This document shows positions 32,541 through 41,564 of a stretch of DNA of 64,000 bases, piece after piece. The stretch is from Thalassovita gelatinovora. GTDB lineage: Bacteria; Pseudomonadota; Alphaproteobacteria; Rhodobacterales; Rhodobacteraceae. The DNA lies in contig NZ_CYSA01000026.1 in NCBI RefSeq assembly GCF_001458355.1, forward strand, positions 372,001 to 436,000, written 5' to 3'. The first letter of the stretch is position 1. Each line of letters begins with the position of its first letter. The translations under genes and the position numbers were made by a program. The notes under the pieces were generated by a model. That model made no database searches, was not told the DNA's origin, and saw only the letters and a program-made list of their open reading frames with translations.

Positions 32541-35500
32541 ATGGCATCGTTCTTCATTCACCGCCCCGTTTTCGCTTGGGTTCTTGCTATTGCTGTCATG
32601 CTGACCGGCGCGTTCAGCGTGATGAACCTTCCTATTTCACAGTATCCGGACATTGCACCGACAACGGTTCGGATCAGCGCGTCCTATACCGGGGCGTCTG
32701 CCGAAACCGTCGAAAATTCAGTCACTGCGGTCATTGAGGATGGTCTGACCGGGTTGGACGGGATGACCTATATGACGTCATCCTCAACGGAAGGCGCCGC
32801 CAGCGTATCGCTGATTTTCGATGACACGATTGACCCCGATATGGCGCAGGTCCAGGTGCAGAACAAGCTTCAGCTTGTGGAATCGCAGCTTCCCGACAGT
32901 GTCACCACTGCCGGTGTATCTGTCACCCGCTCGACCACCTCCATTCTGATGGTCGGAGCCTTGGTCAGCGAAGACGGCAGCTATTCTTCTTTGCAGCTCG
33001 GCGACATTTTGAGCAGCACCATTCTGGATCCGGTGCAGCGCACGGATGGTGTTGGATCGGTCAACATCTTTGGCACGGAATATGCGATGCGCATCTGGCT
33101 GAACCCGGAGCGCCTGTTCCAGTATCAGTTGACCCCGAACGACGTGACCTCGGCGGTGACCCAGCAGAATACCAATGTCACGGTTGGCAGTCTGGGCGAT
33201 CAACCCGTCACCAAGGGGCAGCAGTTTACCGTTTCCTTGTCCGCGCAGTCCCAGCTTGAGTCGGTTGTGGATTTCCAGAACATCCTGCTGAAAACGAACA
33301 CCGATGGGTCGGCGGTTTATCTTGCCGACGTGGCGACGGTCGAACTGGCAGAAGAAGACTATGGCAGCTTCAGCCGCTTTAATAGTCATCCGGCAGCGGG
33401 TTTTGGCGTCAATCTGTCCACTGGGGCCAACGCGGTGGACACTGCCGAAGCGGTGCGCGAGGTGATCAGCGACCTGTCGTCGGCCCTGCCCGCTGGCGTG
33501 GCGGTCGAATACCCCTATGACACATCGCCCTTCGTCGAAGAGTCGATCGAGCAGGTCTATCACACGCTGATCGAAGCCGTGGTTTTGGTGTTTCTGGTCA
33601 TTCTGCTGTTCCTGCAAAGCTGGCGGGCGACGATCATTCCAACCATTGCCGTGCCGGTGGTCTTGCTGGGGACGTTTGGGGTGCTGTCAGCCTTTGGGAT
33701 GTCGATCAACACCCTGTCGATGTTTGCGCTGGTGCTGGCCATTGGTCTGCTGGTGGATGACGCCATCGTGGTGGTCGAGAATGTCGAGCGCGTGATGGAA
33801 GAAGAAGGGCTTGATGCGGTGGCCGCGACCGAAAAAAGCATGGGGGAGATATCTACCGCGCTGATCGGGATCGTCATGGTCCTGTCGGCAGTGTTTCTGC
33901 CCATGGCGTTCATGTCCGGGTCGACCGGGGTGATTTACAAACAATTTTCGGTCACGATCATTTCGGCCATGGTACTGTCGCTGTTCGTGGCGCTGATCCT
34001 GACCCCGGCCATGTGTGCGCAGCTTCTCAAGCAGACCCACGACAAGCAACCCATCGCACCGCTGCGGTGGTTCAATACCGGGCTGGACCGTTTGACCGCA
34101 GGCTATGGCGGCATGATCGGACGGCTGGCCCTGCGCCCCTTGCGTATGGTGCTGGTGTTGGGTCTTGTCGGTGCCGGGGCCTGGTGGGTCTATGACCGTT
34201 TGCCGACATCGTTCCTGCCGACCGAAGATCAGGGCATGTTGATGGCGATCGTCGAATTGCCGCAAGGATCGACCGTGCAGCAGACCGAACATATGGTGTC
34301 GGTGATCGAGGATCATTTCCTGACCAACGAAGCCGATATGGTCGAGACCGTCTTTGCCACCGTCGGGTTCAGTTTTGGCGGAACCGGCCAGAACAACGCG
34401 ATGATGTTCATCCGGTTGAAAGATTACGATGATCGACCCGGCCAGGATACCGCCGATTTGATGAACCGGGTAAACCGCACGTTCTTTCAGTCCCGACTGG
34501 GCAGCGTGTTCGTTCTGCAACCGCCTGCGATCCCGGGGTTGGGGACGTCATCGGGCTTTACGATGTATCTTGTCGATCAGTCCGGGGCGGGACAGGAAGC
34601 GTTGAGCGCCGCGGCCGATCAGTTGGTGGCGCGCGGCAATGAGGATGGTCGGGTGACAAACCTGCGTGGCAATGACGATGCCACCGAACCGGCGTTGAAA
34701 TTGCAGATCGATCAGCAGAAAGCCGAAGCCCTTGGGGTATCCGTTTCGGATGTGAATTCGATGCTTTCCACTGTTTTTTCAGGATCGTATGTCAACGATT
34801 TTCCGCTTGGCAATGATCTGCGCGGGGTGATCGTGCAAGGCGGCGCGACGTGGCGGATGCAGCCAGAGGACGTTGATCAATGGTATGCACGCAATTCCGG
34901 TTCAGAAATGGTCCCGCTGTCAGCCTTTATCACACGGGAATGGGAAACGATTACGCCTAAGCTCGCCCGATATGGCGGAACCCGTGCGCTGGAGATTTCC
35001 GGCGCAGCCGCAGCGGGCCTGAGTTCCGGGGACGCAATGACAGCGATGGAGGAACTGACAGCCGGTCTTGACGGGTCCTTTGCGCCCGCCTGGACCGGGT
35101 TGAGTTATCAAGAAAGGCTGTCGGGCAATCAGGAAAGCATTCTTTACACCTTGTCGGCGCTGGTGGTCTTTCTCTGTCTAGCTGCCTTGTACGAAAGCTG
35201 GACCGTTCCCTTCGCGGTGATGCTGTCGGTTCCGGTCGGTATCCTGGGGGCGCTGACGGCGACCTGGTATTTCGGCCAGTCTAATGACGTGTATTTCAAG
35301 GTCGGATTGTTGACCACGATCGGTCTGGCCGCAAGAAACGCGATCTTGATCGTCGAATTCGCTGAATCCCAGCGTTCGGGTGGCATGGCCCTGTTGCAGG
35401 CGACGGTGTCGGCGGCGCAGCAACGGCTGCGTCCGATCCTGATGACCTCGCTGGCCTTTGGCTTCGGCGTCTTGCCGTTGGCCTTGGCCTCCGGAGCGGG

Positions 35501-35648
35501 TGCGAATGCACAAAAATCCATCGGCACCGGGATGTTGGGCGGGATCATCTTTTCTGCGGTGATCGGGATCGTTATGGTCCCGGTGTTCTATGTCGCCGTC
35601 ATCAAAGCCACGGGATTTTTCCGTGCCCGTGTGGAGACTACCCAGTGA
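32541..35648 (+). CDS. RND multidrug efflux pump (AcrB/MexB type, HAE1)
   Basis: 1035 residues, the normal length. It starts MASFFIHRPVFAWVLAIAVM, with the first helix, and has the proton-relay aspartate pair in GLLVDDAIVVVENVERVM (about residue 405). The second half has the repeated GLLTTIGLAARNAILIVEFAE motif. Twelve membrane helices and two large periplasmic loops are visible. The middle gene of the tripartite operon; the drug range cannot be predicted. Confidence 0.95.
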   Translation: MASFFIHRPVFAWVLAIAVMLTGAFSVMNLPISQYPDIAPTTVRISASYTGASAETVENSVTAVIEDGLTGLDGMTYMTSSSTEGAASVSLIFDDTIDPDMAQVQVQNKLQLVESQLPDSVTTAGVSVTRSTTSILMVGALVSEDGSYSSLQLGDILSSTILDPVQRTDGVGSVNIFGTEYAMRIWLNPERLFQYQLTPNDVTSAVTQQNTNVTVGSLGDQPVTKGQQFTVSLSAQSQLESVVDFQNILLKTNTDGSAVYLADVATVELAEEDYGSFSRFNSHPAAGFGVNLSTGANAVDTAEAVREVISDLSSALPAGVAVEYPYDTSPFVEESIEQVYHTLIEAVVLVFLVILLFLQSWRATIIPTIAVPVVLLGTFGVLSAFGMSINTLSMFALVLAIGLLVDDAIVVVENVERVMEEEGLDAVAATEKSMGEISTALIGIVMVLSAVFLPMAFMSGSTGVIYKQFSVTIISAMVLSLFVALILTPAMCAQLLKQTHDKQPIAPLRWFNTGLDRLTAGYGGMIGRLALRPLRMVLVLGLVGAGAWWVYDRLPTSFLPTEDQGMLMAIVELPQGSTVQQTEHMVSVIEDHFLTNEADMVETVFATVGFSFGGTGQNNAMMFIRLKDYDDRPGQDTADLMNRVNRTFFQSRLGSVFVLQPPAIPGLGTSSGFTMYLVDQSGAGQEALSAAADQLVARGNEDGRVTNLRGNDDATEPALKLQIDQQKAEALGVSVSDVNSMLSTVFSGSYVNDFPLGNDLRGVIVQGGATWRMQPEDVDQWYARNSGSEMVPLSAFITREWETITPKLARYGGTRALEISGAAAAGLSSGDAMTAMEELTAGLDGSFAPAWTGLSYQERLSGNQESILYTLSALVVFLCLAALYESWTVPFAVMLSVPVGILGALTATWYFGQSNDVYFKVGLLTTIGLAARNAILIVEFAESQRSGGMALLQATVSAAQQRLRPILMTSLAFGFGVLPLALASGAGANAQKSIGTGMLGGIIFSAVIGIVMVPVFYVAVIKATGFFRARVETTQ

Positions 35649-36988
35649 AACCCCAATTCCTTTTGATCGGCCTGCTTGTCGCCGGTTGTGCCGTCGGCCC
35701 TGACTACCAGCGTCCCGAAATCGCGATGCAGACCCGCTTTGTCGGCGGCAATGCAGAGGCCGTTGGAGCCCTCGCTTCTGAAACCTGGTGGCAGAGCTAT
35801 AACGATAGGATGCTCAGTCAGTTGGTAACGCGCGGGCTGGCGCAGAACCTTGATGTGATGTCGGCCACCGAAGCGATCCGGCAGGCGCAGGCCGAATTGC
35901 GGGCAACCGGCGTCAACGCGGCGCTGGACGGGGGCCTGTCGGGTTCGGTCAACCGATCCGGCGGAGACGGGTTAAGCCCCACCACGACCCATTCCGCCGA
36001 ATTGGGGGCGTCTTTTGTCGTCGATCTGTTCGGTGGTATCCGACGGGCGCGCGAAGGGGCCGCAGCGTCGCTGACTGCGGCGCGTGCCGATGCCGAAACC
36101 ACCCGGCTTGCCTGGTTGGCGGAACTGCTCTCATCTTATGCCGATGCGCGCTATTATCAGGAAGTGTTGGCGCTGACGCGTGACACCATCAATGCGCGGA
36201 AAGAAACCGTCGAAATTACCCGCAGCCAGTATGAAGCCGGCGCGGCGACGGAATACGAAGTCGCCGAGGCGCAGGCTTTGCTGTCCACGGCGCGCGCCGC
36301 TTTGCCCCAATATGCGGCGCTGTTTGACGCGAATGTTTATGCCATCGCAACATTGCTGAACGAACCGGCCGGCCCGATCATGACCCAGATGCAAAAAGGC
36401 GCGGCGCAGTTGCCCACGCCGCGCGGGCCAAAAAGCGGCGTTCCGGCGGATCTGTTGCGCAATCGCCCCGATCTGCGCAGCGCAGAAGCCGACCTGGCGG
36501 CTGCCGTGGCCAATGTTGGTGTTGCCGAAGCCGCGCTTTACCCGTCGCTGTCGCTGTCCGGCACGGTTGGGCGCACCGATGGTGTGGACGCCTGGAGCTT
36601 CGGACCGCAACTGTCGTTCCCGGTGTTCAACCAAGCGCAACTCAGAGCGAGCCGTGACGCCCAAGTGTCGGTTGCGAAACAGTCCGAAATCGCTTGGCGG
36701 GCCTCCGTCCTGGGGGCCGTGGAGGATGTGCAGGTGGCGCAGTCCAACCTGGCACGGTATCGTCAGCGCGCGGCACTGTTGCGAACTGCGGCGAACGATT
36801 ATGAACATGCGTTGACCCTCGCCCAGGAAAATTATCGAAATGGCGCGATCACGCTGCTGGCGCTGCTTGAAACCGACAGGAACGCAGCCTCGGCACGGAT
36901 CGCAGCGGCCTCTGCTGTCAATGATGCGGCACAAGCCTGGGCCACATTGAAGATCGCCACGGGCGCCGGAGCGGCGGTGACACGATAA
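35645..36988 (+). CDS. outer-membrane efflux channel lipoprotein (OprM/NodT family)
   Basis: 447 residues. A lipoprotein signal with lipobox LVAGC (cysteine at residue 15) is followed by VGPDYQRPE, the hallmark of OprM/CusC channels. Two outer-membrane efflux repeats are visible (LVTRGLAQNLDVMSATEAIRQAQ and DLLRNRPDLRSAEADLAAAVANVG). The start is a GTG overlapping the pump stop by 4 bases (GTGA). It completes the adaptor-pump-channel set. Confidence 0.94.
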   Translation: MKPQFLLIGLLVAGCAVGPDYQRPEIAMQTRFVGGNAEAVGALASETWWQSYNDRMLSQLVTRGLAQNLDVMSATEAIRQAQAELRATGVNAALDGGLSGSVNRSGGDGLSPTTTHSAELGASFVVDLFGGIRRAREGAAASLTAARADAETTRLAWLAELLSSYADARYYQEVLALTRDTINARKETVEITRSQYEAGAATEYEVAEAQALLSTARAALPQYAALFDANVYAIATLLNEPAGPIMTQMQKGAAQLPTPRGPKSGVPADLLRNRPDLRSAEADLAAAVANVGVAEAALYPSLSLSGTVGRTDGVDAWSFGPQLSFPVFNQAQLRASRDAQVSVAKQSEIAWRASVLGAVEDVQVAQSNLARYRQRAALLRTAANDYEHALTLAQENYRNGAITLLALLETDRNAASARIAAASAVNDAAQAWATLKIATGAGAAVTR

Positions 36989-37445
36989 TAAAATTCAGAC
37001 CAAGAAAGGGCCCTTCTTACTGGAATTTTCGGGTCTGCGCGACCTCACAAAACGGCCCGCAGACTATCTGAAAATCAGGGAAAGTCATAGGTGTCAGAAA
37101 ACGGTTGGGGTTCCCCCACATTCCGCTTCTGGCGGCGAACCACTTACTGGGATCGATTGGGAAAGACATGCCCCCCGATCAGCAGGAACAAAGAGGCGCC
37201 TAGATTACGCCAGATCCTGTTCAGAAGTTGGGGAGGAACTCAATCCGTCTCGTCCCGGTTCGTCTAAATCGCTGGAAAACAATGCGATCTTGTTCCCTTG
37301 CCCTGAAGTGGTCATTCATCGAGAGTGCCATATGCGGCTGGCTGGAACGTCAGTCAACGGCTGAATGCCATCATTATTTCATCTCAAATAACGACTGATC
37401 CCAACCCGAAACTTAAGTCGCAGATCGCAGGCGGAGAGCAAGAGC
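36989..37445. other. intergenic region of 457 bp, no gene recognised
   Basis: Immediately after the channel gene an AAGAAAGGGCCCTTCTT inverted sequence (about 37000-37017) may end transcription of the efflux operon. The rest has no convincing coding frame, tRNA or repeat. It marks the left boundary of the decaying island that runs to 41.56 kb. Confidence 0.5.
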
Positions 37446-38030
37446 CTACAAGGGAAGGGATAATTGGATTGGTTTGAACCGCAGTTCCTTTTTCGTCGTC
37501 AACCCCGACGATGCGGCCTGCGCTTTTAGCACGACCATCGCTGCAGCGCGGGCGTCTTCGCCTGCGTCGTGATGGTGGAAGTCGAGGTTCAACACCTGTT
37601 TCAAGTTGGCCAAACCATGGCCGCCGTTGCCCTTTAGCTCAGGCCACGCCGCCCGCGCGATTGTCACGCTGTCGTGCCACGTCAGGCGTGGACGTTGCAG
37701 ACCATGCGCTTTGCATGCAGCGTTGATTGCGTGTTCATCAAACCTGCTGTGCTGCACCATCGGATGACGGGTCAACAACGGCAGCATGTCGGGCCAAACC
37801 TGCGCAAAGTTCCCCGCGTTGCGCACGGTATCAGGACCGATCCCGTGCAGATCGATATTGAACGGCGCAAAGGGCATCTGCGGATCAACATATGTAGACC
37901 ATGTGTGAATGCTATTGTCATACCCGACACAGGCGATCCCGATTTGGCAGATGCTTGCACTGTCACCACATGCGGTTTCGACATCCAGCGCGATGAACTG
38001 GAATTCCCCATCTGGCAGGGGCGACCTCAT
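37446..38030 (-). CDS. 3'-5' exonuclease, DnaQ-like DEDD family
   Basis: 194 residues. Exo I FIALDVETA (DxE), Exo II MVQHSRFDEHAINAA and Exo III HHHDAGEDARAAAMV (HxxxxD) are all present, so the two-metal active site seems complete. Stand-alone exonucleases of this type act on DNA or RNA; which is unknown. It overlaps the TetR gene by 4 bases (ATGA) and is therefore co-transcribed with it, an odd pairing. Confidence 0.88.
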   Translation of the reverse strand: MRSPLPDGEFQFIALDVETACGDSASICQIGIACVGYDNSIHTWSTYVDPQMPFAPFNIDLHGIGPDTVRNAGNFAQVWPDMLPLLTRHPMVQHSRFDEHAINAACKAHGLQRPRLTWHDSVTIARAAWPELKGNGGHGLANLKQVLNLDFHHHDAGEDARAAAMVVLKAQAASSGLTTKKELRFKPIQLSLPL

Positions 38031-38635
38031 CGTGGCGCACCACGCAACTGGGATTTCAAAACCCTGATGAGCATGTCAGACGCCGCGCGTAATTCAGCGA
38101 CATCCTCGGTCAGTCGTGAATAGGACCAGATGCCCTGCACCGAAATCATGGTGTAGCGCGCAAGTTCGCCAATCTCGGCCGGTGTCAGCAGCCCGTGATC
38201 ATCGCTTTCATGGGTCAGCACCTTGTGAAAGCCGGCTGTCAGACGATCGCAATGGGCGCGCAGCTTTTGGCGGGTTTCCACGGCATCTTCGGGAATTTGA
38301 GTAAGCGTGTTCCCGACAAGGCACCCCACGCCAAAACCACCCGATTTCTCAAACCGTGTCAGAAGGTTGTTCAGGTAGGTCTCGATGCTGTCGATATCTG
38401 CCCCCTCGGCCTCCACCGGCGCAAAGGCAGGAGTCACCACGGTCTCTTGATATCTGTCGAGACAGGCATGGAACAGATCTTCTTTGCCGTTGAAGTCGCT
38501 ATAGATTCCTGCACGGCTGACACCAGTCTCGCGCACCAGATCCCCCATGGAAACAACATGATAGCCGATCTTCCAAAAGGCTTTCAGGGCACTGTCCAAC
38601 AGGTTCTCACGGGAGTGGGATTTTGGTCGGGGCAT
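38027..38635 (-). CDS. TetR-family regulator, divergent from haloalkane dehalogenase
   Basis: 202 residues. Helix-turn-helix at about residues 27-50 ([26 protein letters not shown]). The start [11 protein letters not shown] at 38635 has AAGG 8 bases upstream; the frame extends to 38686. It is divergent from the dehalogenase gene across 73 bases that contain an inverted repeat, so it is the probable repressor of that gene. Regulators of this kind control haloalkane dehalogenases elsewhere (DhaR). Confidence 0.87.
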   Translation of the reverse strand: MPRPKSHSRENLLDSALKAFWKIGYHVVSMGDLVRETGVSRAGIYSDFNGKEDLFHACLDRYQETVVTPAFAPVEAEGADIDSIETYLNNLLTRFEKSGGFGVGCLVGNTLTQIPEDAVETRQKLRAHCDRLTAGFHKVLTHESDDHGLLTPAEIGELARYTMISVQGIWSYSRLTEDVAELRAASDMLIRVLKSQLRGAPR

Positions 38636-38651
38636 TTTCTGGCCTTGTTTT

Positions 38652-38665
38652 AGAATGATCGTTCT
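38652..38665. promoter_or_regulatory. candidate TetR operator AGAATGATCGTTCT
   Basis: A 14-bp inverted repeat with one mismatched pair, centred in the gap between the TetR gene and the dehalogenase gene. Its form is typical of TetR sites. Confidence 0.5.
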
Positions 38666-38708
38666 TTTACATCTACCCCGACTCAACTACAAGCCCAAGG
38701 TGCCTGAC

Positions 38709-39609
38709 ATGACTACGTCCTTCCGCGATAAAAAGAAATTTGCCACCGTTCACGGCAAGCAGATGGCCTATATCGAGGAAGGCACCGGCGATCCGATTGT
38801 CTTCCTGCACGGCAACCCCACTTCCTCTTTCCTGTGGCGCAACGTGATGCCGCATCTGGCGGGCAAAGGTCGGCTGATCGCGCCTGACCTGATCGGTATG
38901 GGCGACAGTGACAAGCTCGATAACCCGGGGCCTGACAGCTATACCCCCGGGGCCTGACAGCTATACCTATGTGGAACAGCGCAGGTATCTGTTCGCACTG
39001 CTTGAACAGCTGGGTGTGACGGAAAACGTAACGCTGGTGATCCACGACTGGGGCTCCGGCCTTGGCTTCCACTGGGCGCATACGCACGCCGACGCCGTCA
39101 AAGGCATTGCGTTTATGGAGGCCATCATCGCCCCCGTTCCCAGCATGGACAGCTTTCCCGAAAAAAGCCGCGCGGTTTTTGAAGGACTTCGTTCGCCTGC
39201 GGGTGACGAGATGGTTTTGCAGAACAACATGTTTGTGGAAAACATCCTGCCCGCCTCGATCCTGCGCGATCTGAGCGAAGAAGAAATGAACGAATACCGC
39301 CGCCCCTTTGCCAATGCCGGTGAGGATCGTCGTCCGACCCTGACATGGCCGCGCCAGATCCCGATTGGCGGGGAGCCGGCAGATGTGGTTGAAATCGTCG
39401 GGGCTTATTCGCAATGGCTGACGCAGACACCCATCCCCAAGCTGTTCGTCAATGCTGACCCCGGTGTGATGGTTGCAGGTGCCGTGCGGGACTACGTCCG
39501 CAGCTGGCCCAATCTAACCGAGGTGACTGTGCCGGGCCTGCACTTCATGCAAGAAGACTCGCCCGATGAAATCGGCACGGCGGTGCATGACTGGCACGCA
39601 GGTCTGTAA
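38709..39609 (+). pseudogene. dhaA: haloalkane dehalogenase (DhaA/LinB type), frameshifted
   Basis: An alpha/beta-hydrolase that would hydrolyse haloalkanes to alcohol and halide. Frame 1 runs from ATG 38709 to a TGA at 38955-38957; the remainder is in another frame to 39609. The halide-binding asparagine ([10 protein letters not shown]), nucleophile aspartate ([11 protein letters not shown]), catalytic acid ([10 protein letters not shown]) and histidine ([14 protein letters not shown]) are all present once the frame is corrected, and the sequence reads like LinB through DADs of about 292 residues. The only lesion is a perfect 22-bp tandem duplication at 38924-38967. Removing one copy restores the whole frame. 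Confidence 0.9.
38924..38967 (+). repeat. perfect 22-bp tandem duplication inside dhaA
   Basis: Two adjacent identical 22-base units (38924-38945 and 38946-38967), each beginning CCCGGGGCCTGACAG. Twenty-two is not a multiple of three, so the second unit shifts the frame. No other damage is seen in the gene. Confidence 0.95.
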
Positions 39610-39626
39610 TCAGAGAGGGCACACCC

Positions 39627-40297
39627 ATGGCCACCAAAATCTCGGCATTCGAGCCGGTTCCAAACATGCCGGGGCTGTTCACGGCCACCAAGAATAACCT
39701 GCGCTGCACGGCCATCGTCTTGCCGCGCGGGGAAGTCTGCCTGTTCAGCCCGGTTTCCGGTTTGAGCGAGGCCGCCAAAGCCAGCCTCGCCGAAATTGGC
39801 AAGGTTGCCTTCCTCTTTGCACCGAATGGCTATCACAACGGAGGCTTGGTTGAGTATGCGGCGGCATACCCCGATGCCGCCTTGGTCGCGCCGCCGGTCA
39901 TACACGAACGGCTTCAGGGCCGTACCGGACTGACATTTGAGGGGCTGGAAGCGCTGCGGGCTGAACTGCCTGAGGGGATCGTCTGAAGTCTCCAGCAGGG
40001 CTGAAAAACGGAGAGACATGGCTGCTCGCGAAAACCGCCACGTGCTGCCTTTGGCATGTTGTCGACGCTTTTGGTGCACAGAAAAATAGTGAGGGGAAGG
40101 TTGGGAACAAGATTCGCGCAAACAAGGTCTTTCCCAGCTTTGGAATCAAAGACCGGGCAGAATATCTTGCCGACCTGAAAATGCTGGTCGCGTCTGACCC
40201 GCCAGACATGTTGCTACCCTGTCACGGAGCCATCACCTTCGCGTCTGATTTGCCAAATCAAATGCGGGAAATTTACTCCGAGCTGAAATACACATAG
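39627..40297 (+). pseudogene. metallo-beta-lactamase-like protein (DUF4336-like), frameshifted
   Basis: The first part (39627-39986, MATKISAFEPVPNMPGLF...) ends at a TGA. The coding sequence continues in the +2 frame from about 39980 to a TAG at 40295-40297, with WLLAKTATCCLWHVVDAFGA and LLPCHGAITF reading like the second half of the same fold. The pattern (LFAPNGYHNGGLVEYAAAYP, then a later HG) resembles DUF4336 proteins. It starts 17 bases after dhaA, so it was probably co-transcribed. A single indel near 39960-39985 explains the break. Confidence 0.72.
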
Positions 40298-40412
40298 GAT
40301 TTGGATACGTGCTTGATAACCGCGCAAAGCCCTAAGGCAGAACTAAGAACTCAGAACGCCCTCCTACTGCGTGCATTTACGAGGATTGTAGCGTCTGGCC
40401 GTTATCCGGTTT

Positions 40413-40800
40413 TCACCCAAGCGCGCGTGATCGCGCCGCGGCCGCATTCACCGCGTTCTCCACGGCTATCTGCAGGGCGTCGTTTTCGGCAAAGGTATCC
40501 AATGCGGCTGCTGTAGTACCCCCTTTTGAGCTCACGCTTTCTCGCAGTACAGATGGAGTTCTGTTTTCTTTCAGCAACTCTGCCGCCCGATCAGCGTGTC
40601 AATCGCCAGATCAAGAGAGAATTGACCGCCCAAGCCACCTTTTCGCCAGCGCCTCGACAAATGCAAAGAAATAGGCGGGGTCATTGCCTGAAACGGCTGT
40701 GGTTAGGTGTATCTCCTCCTCGGCGTCGATCCACCGAACCGGACCTGATCCTGAAAACAGCATCTCAAAATCACCCTTGCGGGCCGGGTTGGTGTCGAAG
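40413..40800 (-). pseudogene. proC: pyrroline-5-carboxylate reductase (proC) C-terminal fragment
   Basis: Minus-strand peptides in different frames match consecutive ProC segments. PVRWIDAEEEIHLTTAVSG with NDPAYFFAFVEALAK corresponds to the VTAVSGSGPAYFF region. SLDLAIDTLIG follows in another frame, and LRESVSSKGGTTAAALD with a final AAAARSRALG stop corresponds to the dimerisation helix and C-terminus. At least two frameshifts are needed, and the N-terminal NAD(P)-binding half is absent. Confidence 0.72.
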
Positions 40801-40867
40801 GCAACGTTGACAGATCGGCCCACAGCAGCTGCCTGTAAGATGCGGCTCCTTGTGAGACTTCCCGTCT

Positions 40868-41004
40868 GTTTTCTCTGAGGGATTCATAAGGTGTCTTTCC
40901 ATTGTGCGCGCCATGCGAACTATGGAAGTTGTAAAAGCGCTCCCAATCGTCCAGTTTCGCTTTGATATCGAGATCACCTTTGTCGCTAAACAGCAGGAAG
41001 CCTA
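40868..41004 (-). pseudogene. IS481-type transposase, C-terminal remnant
   Basis: The minus strand encodes KAKLDDWERFYNFHSSHG followed by AHNGKTPYESLRE, the characteristic end of IS481-type integrase-core transposases. It is cut off at 41005 where an hsdM fragment begins on the other strand, and on the other side it runs into proC sequence. Only about 45 codons survive. Confidence 0.7.
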
Positions 41005-41005
41005 G

Positions 41006-41209
41006 AAGCTGCCCGACGGGGCCAGCTTTGACGCCCTGCACAAACGGCGGCATGAAGCGGGCAATGGCGAACGCATCGACAATGCCCTGCATGTCATCGA
41101 AGAGGCCAATGGCGACAAGCTGCGTGACGTGTTTCAGGACATCAGCTTCAACTCCAACAAGCTCGGCAACGAAGAACTTACCTCCGACATCCTGCGGCGC
41201 CTGTCGGAG
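41006..41209 (+). pseudogene. hsdM: type I restriction-modification methylase subunit (hsdM) fragment
   Basis: About 68 codons in one frame: FDALHKRRHEAGNGERIDNA, then IEEANGDKLRDVFQDISFNS and NKLGNEELTSDILRRLSE. This reads like the N-terminal helical region of HsdM. It begins straight after an in-frame stop at 41003-41005 and ends at the repeat starting at 41207. No catalytic methylase motif, specificity or restriction subunit remains. Confidence 0.7.
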
Positions 41210-41220
41210 GTAAGTTCTTC
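41171..41220. repeat. perfect 19-bp inverted repeat at hsdM/repeat junction
   Basis: GAAGAACTTACCTCCGACA (41171-41189) is perfectly inverted at 41202-41220, with a 12-base spacer. The right arm is the start of repeat copy B; the left arm lies inside the hsdM fragment. Confidence 0.9.
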
Positions 41221-41396
41221 GTATCAGCAGTTCCAGCGAATTCCCACGCCTTTTAAATACGATTCAATTTCAATTGGTTAGGGTGTACATGAGGCCCCAT
41301 AAGGTCCCCAGATACTCTAAAACTGTTTGTGGATACGGAGGGTGATAAAATTCGAGACTTTCAAACAGGCTGACAGCGGCAGAGATGAAGATCCTA
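41207..41396. repeat. degenerate mobile-element repeat, copy B
   Basis: Aligns with copy A at 23411-23600: shared blocks include CGTATCAGCAGTTCCAGCGA, AATTCCCACG and ACTGTTTGTGGA. On the minus strand it encodes AAVSLFESLEFYHPPYPQTV, against AAVNLFETLKTYLPPFPQTV in copy A. Confidence 0.7.
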
Positions 41397-41426
41397 CCTT
41401 CAGGGAAGGACGTTCCGACCCTACAT

Positions 41427-41547
41427 TCAGCCAAATTGGGCAATGTGCCCGTTGATGAGATCGACCAGCATGATCGTGATCTTCTTTGCCGTTGAATACT
41501 GCTTGCGCGTGGCACAAGGGATGTCTTTGACAACCTTCTCGCCATGG
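41427..41547 (-). pseudogene. possible IS3-family OrfA remnant
   Basis: The minus strand encodes KVVKDIPCATRKQYSTAKKI followed by a stop after about 36 codons. This resembles the helix-turn-helix start of IS3-type OrfA proteins (RKQYSAEEKI pattern), but the match is short and made by eye only. Confidence 0.35.
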
Positions 41548-41564
41548 CTCCGCTCGGCCCCGGA

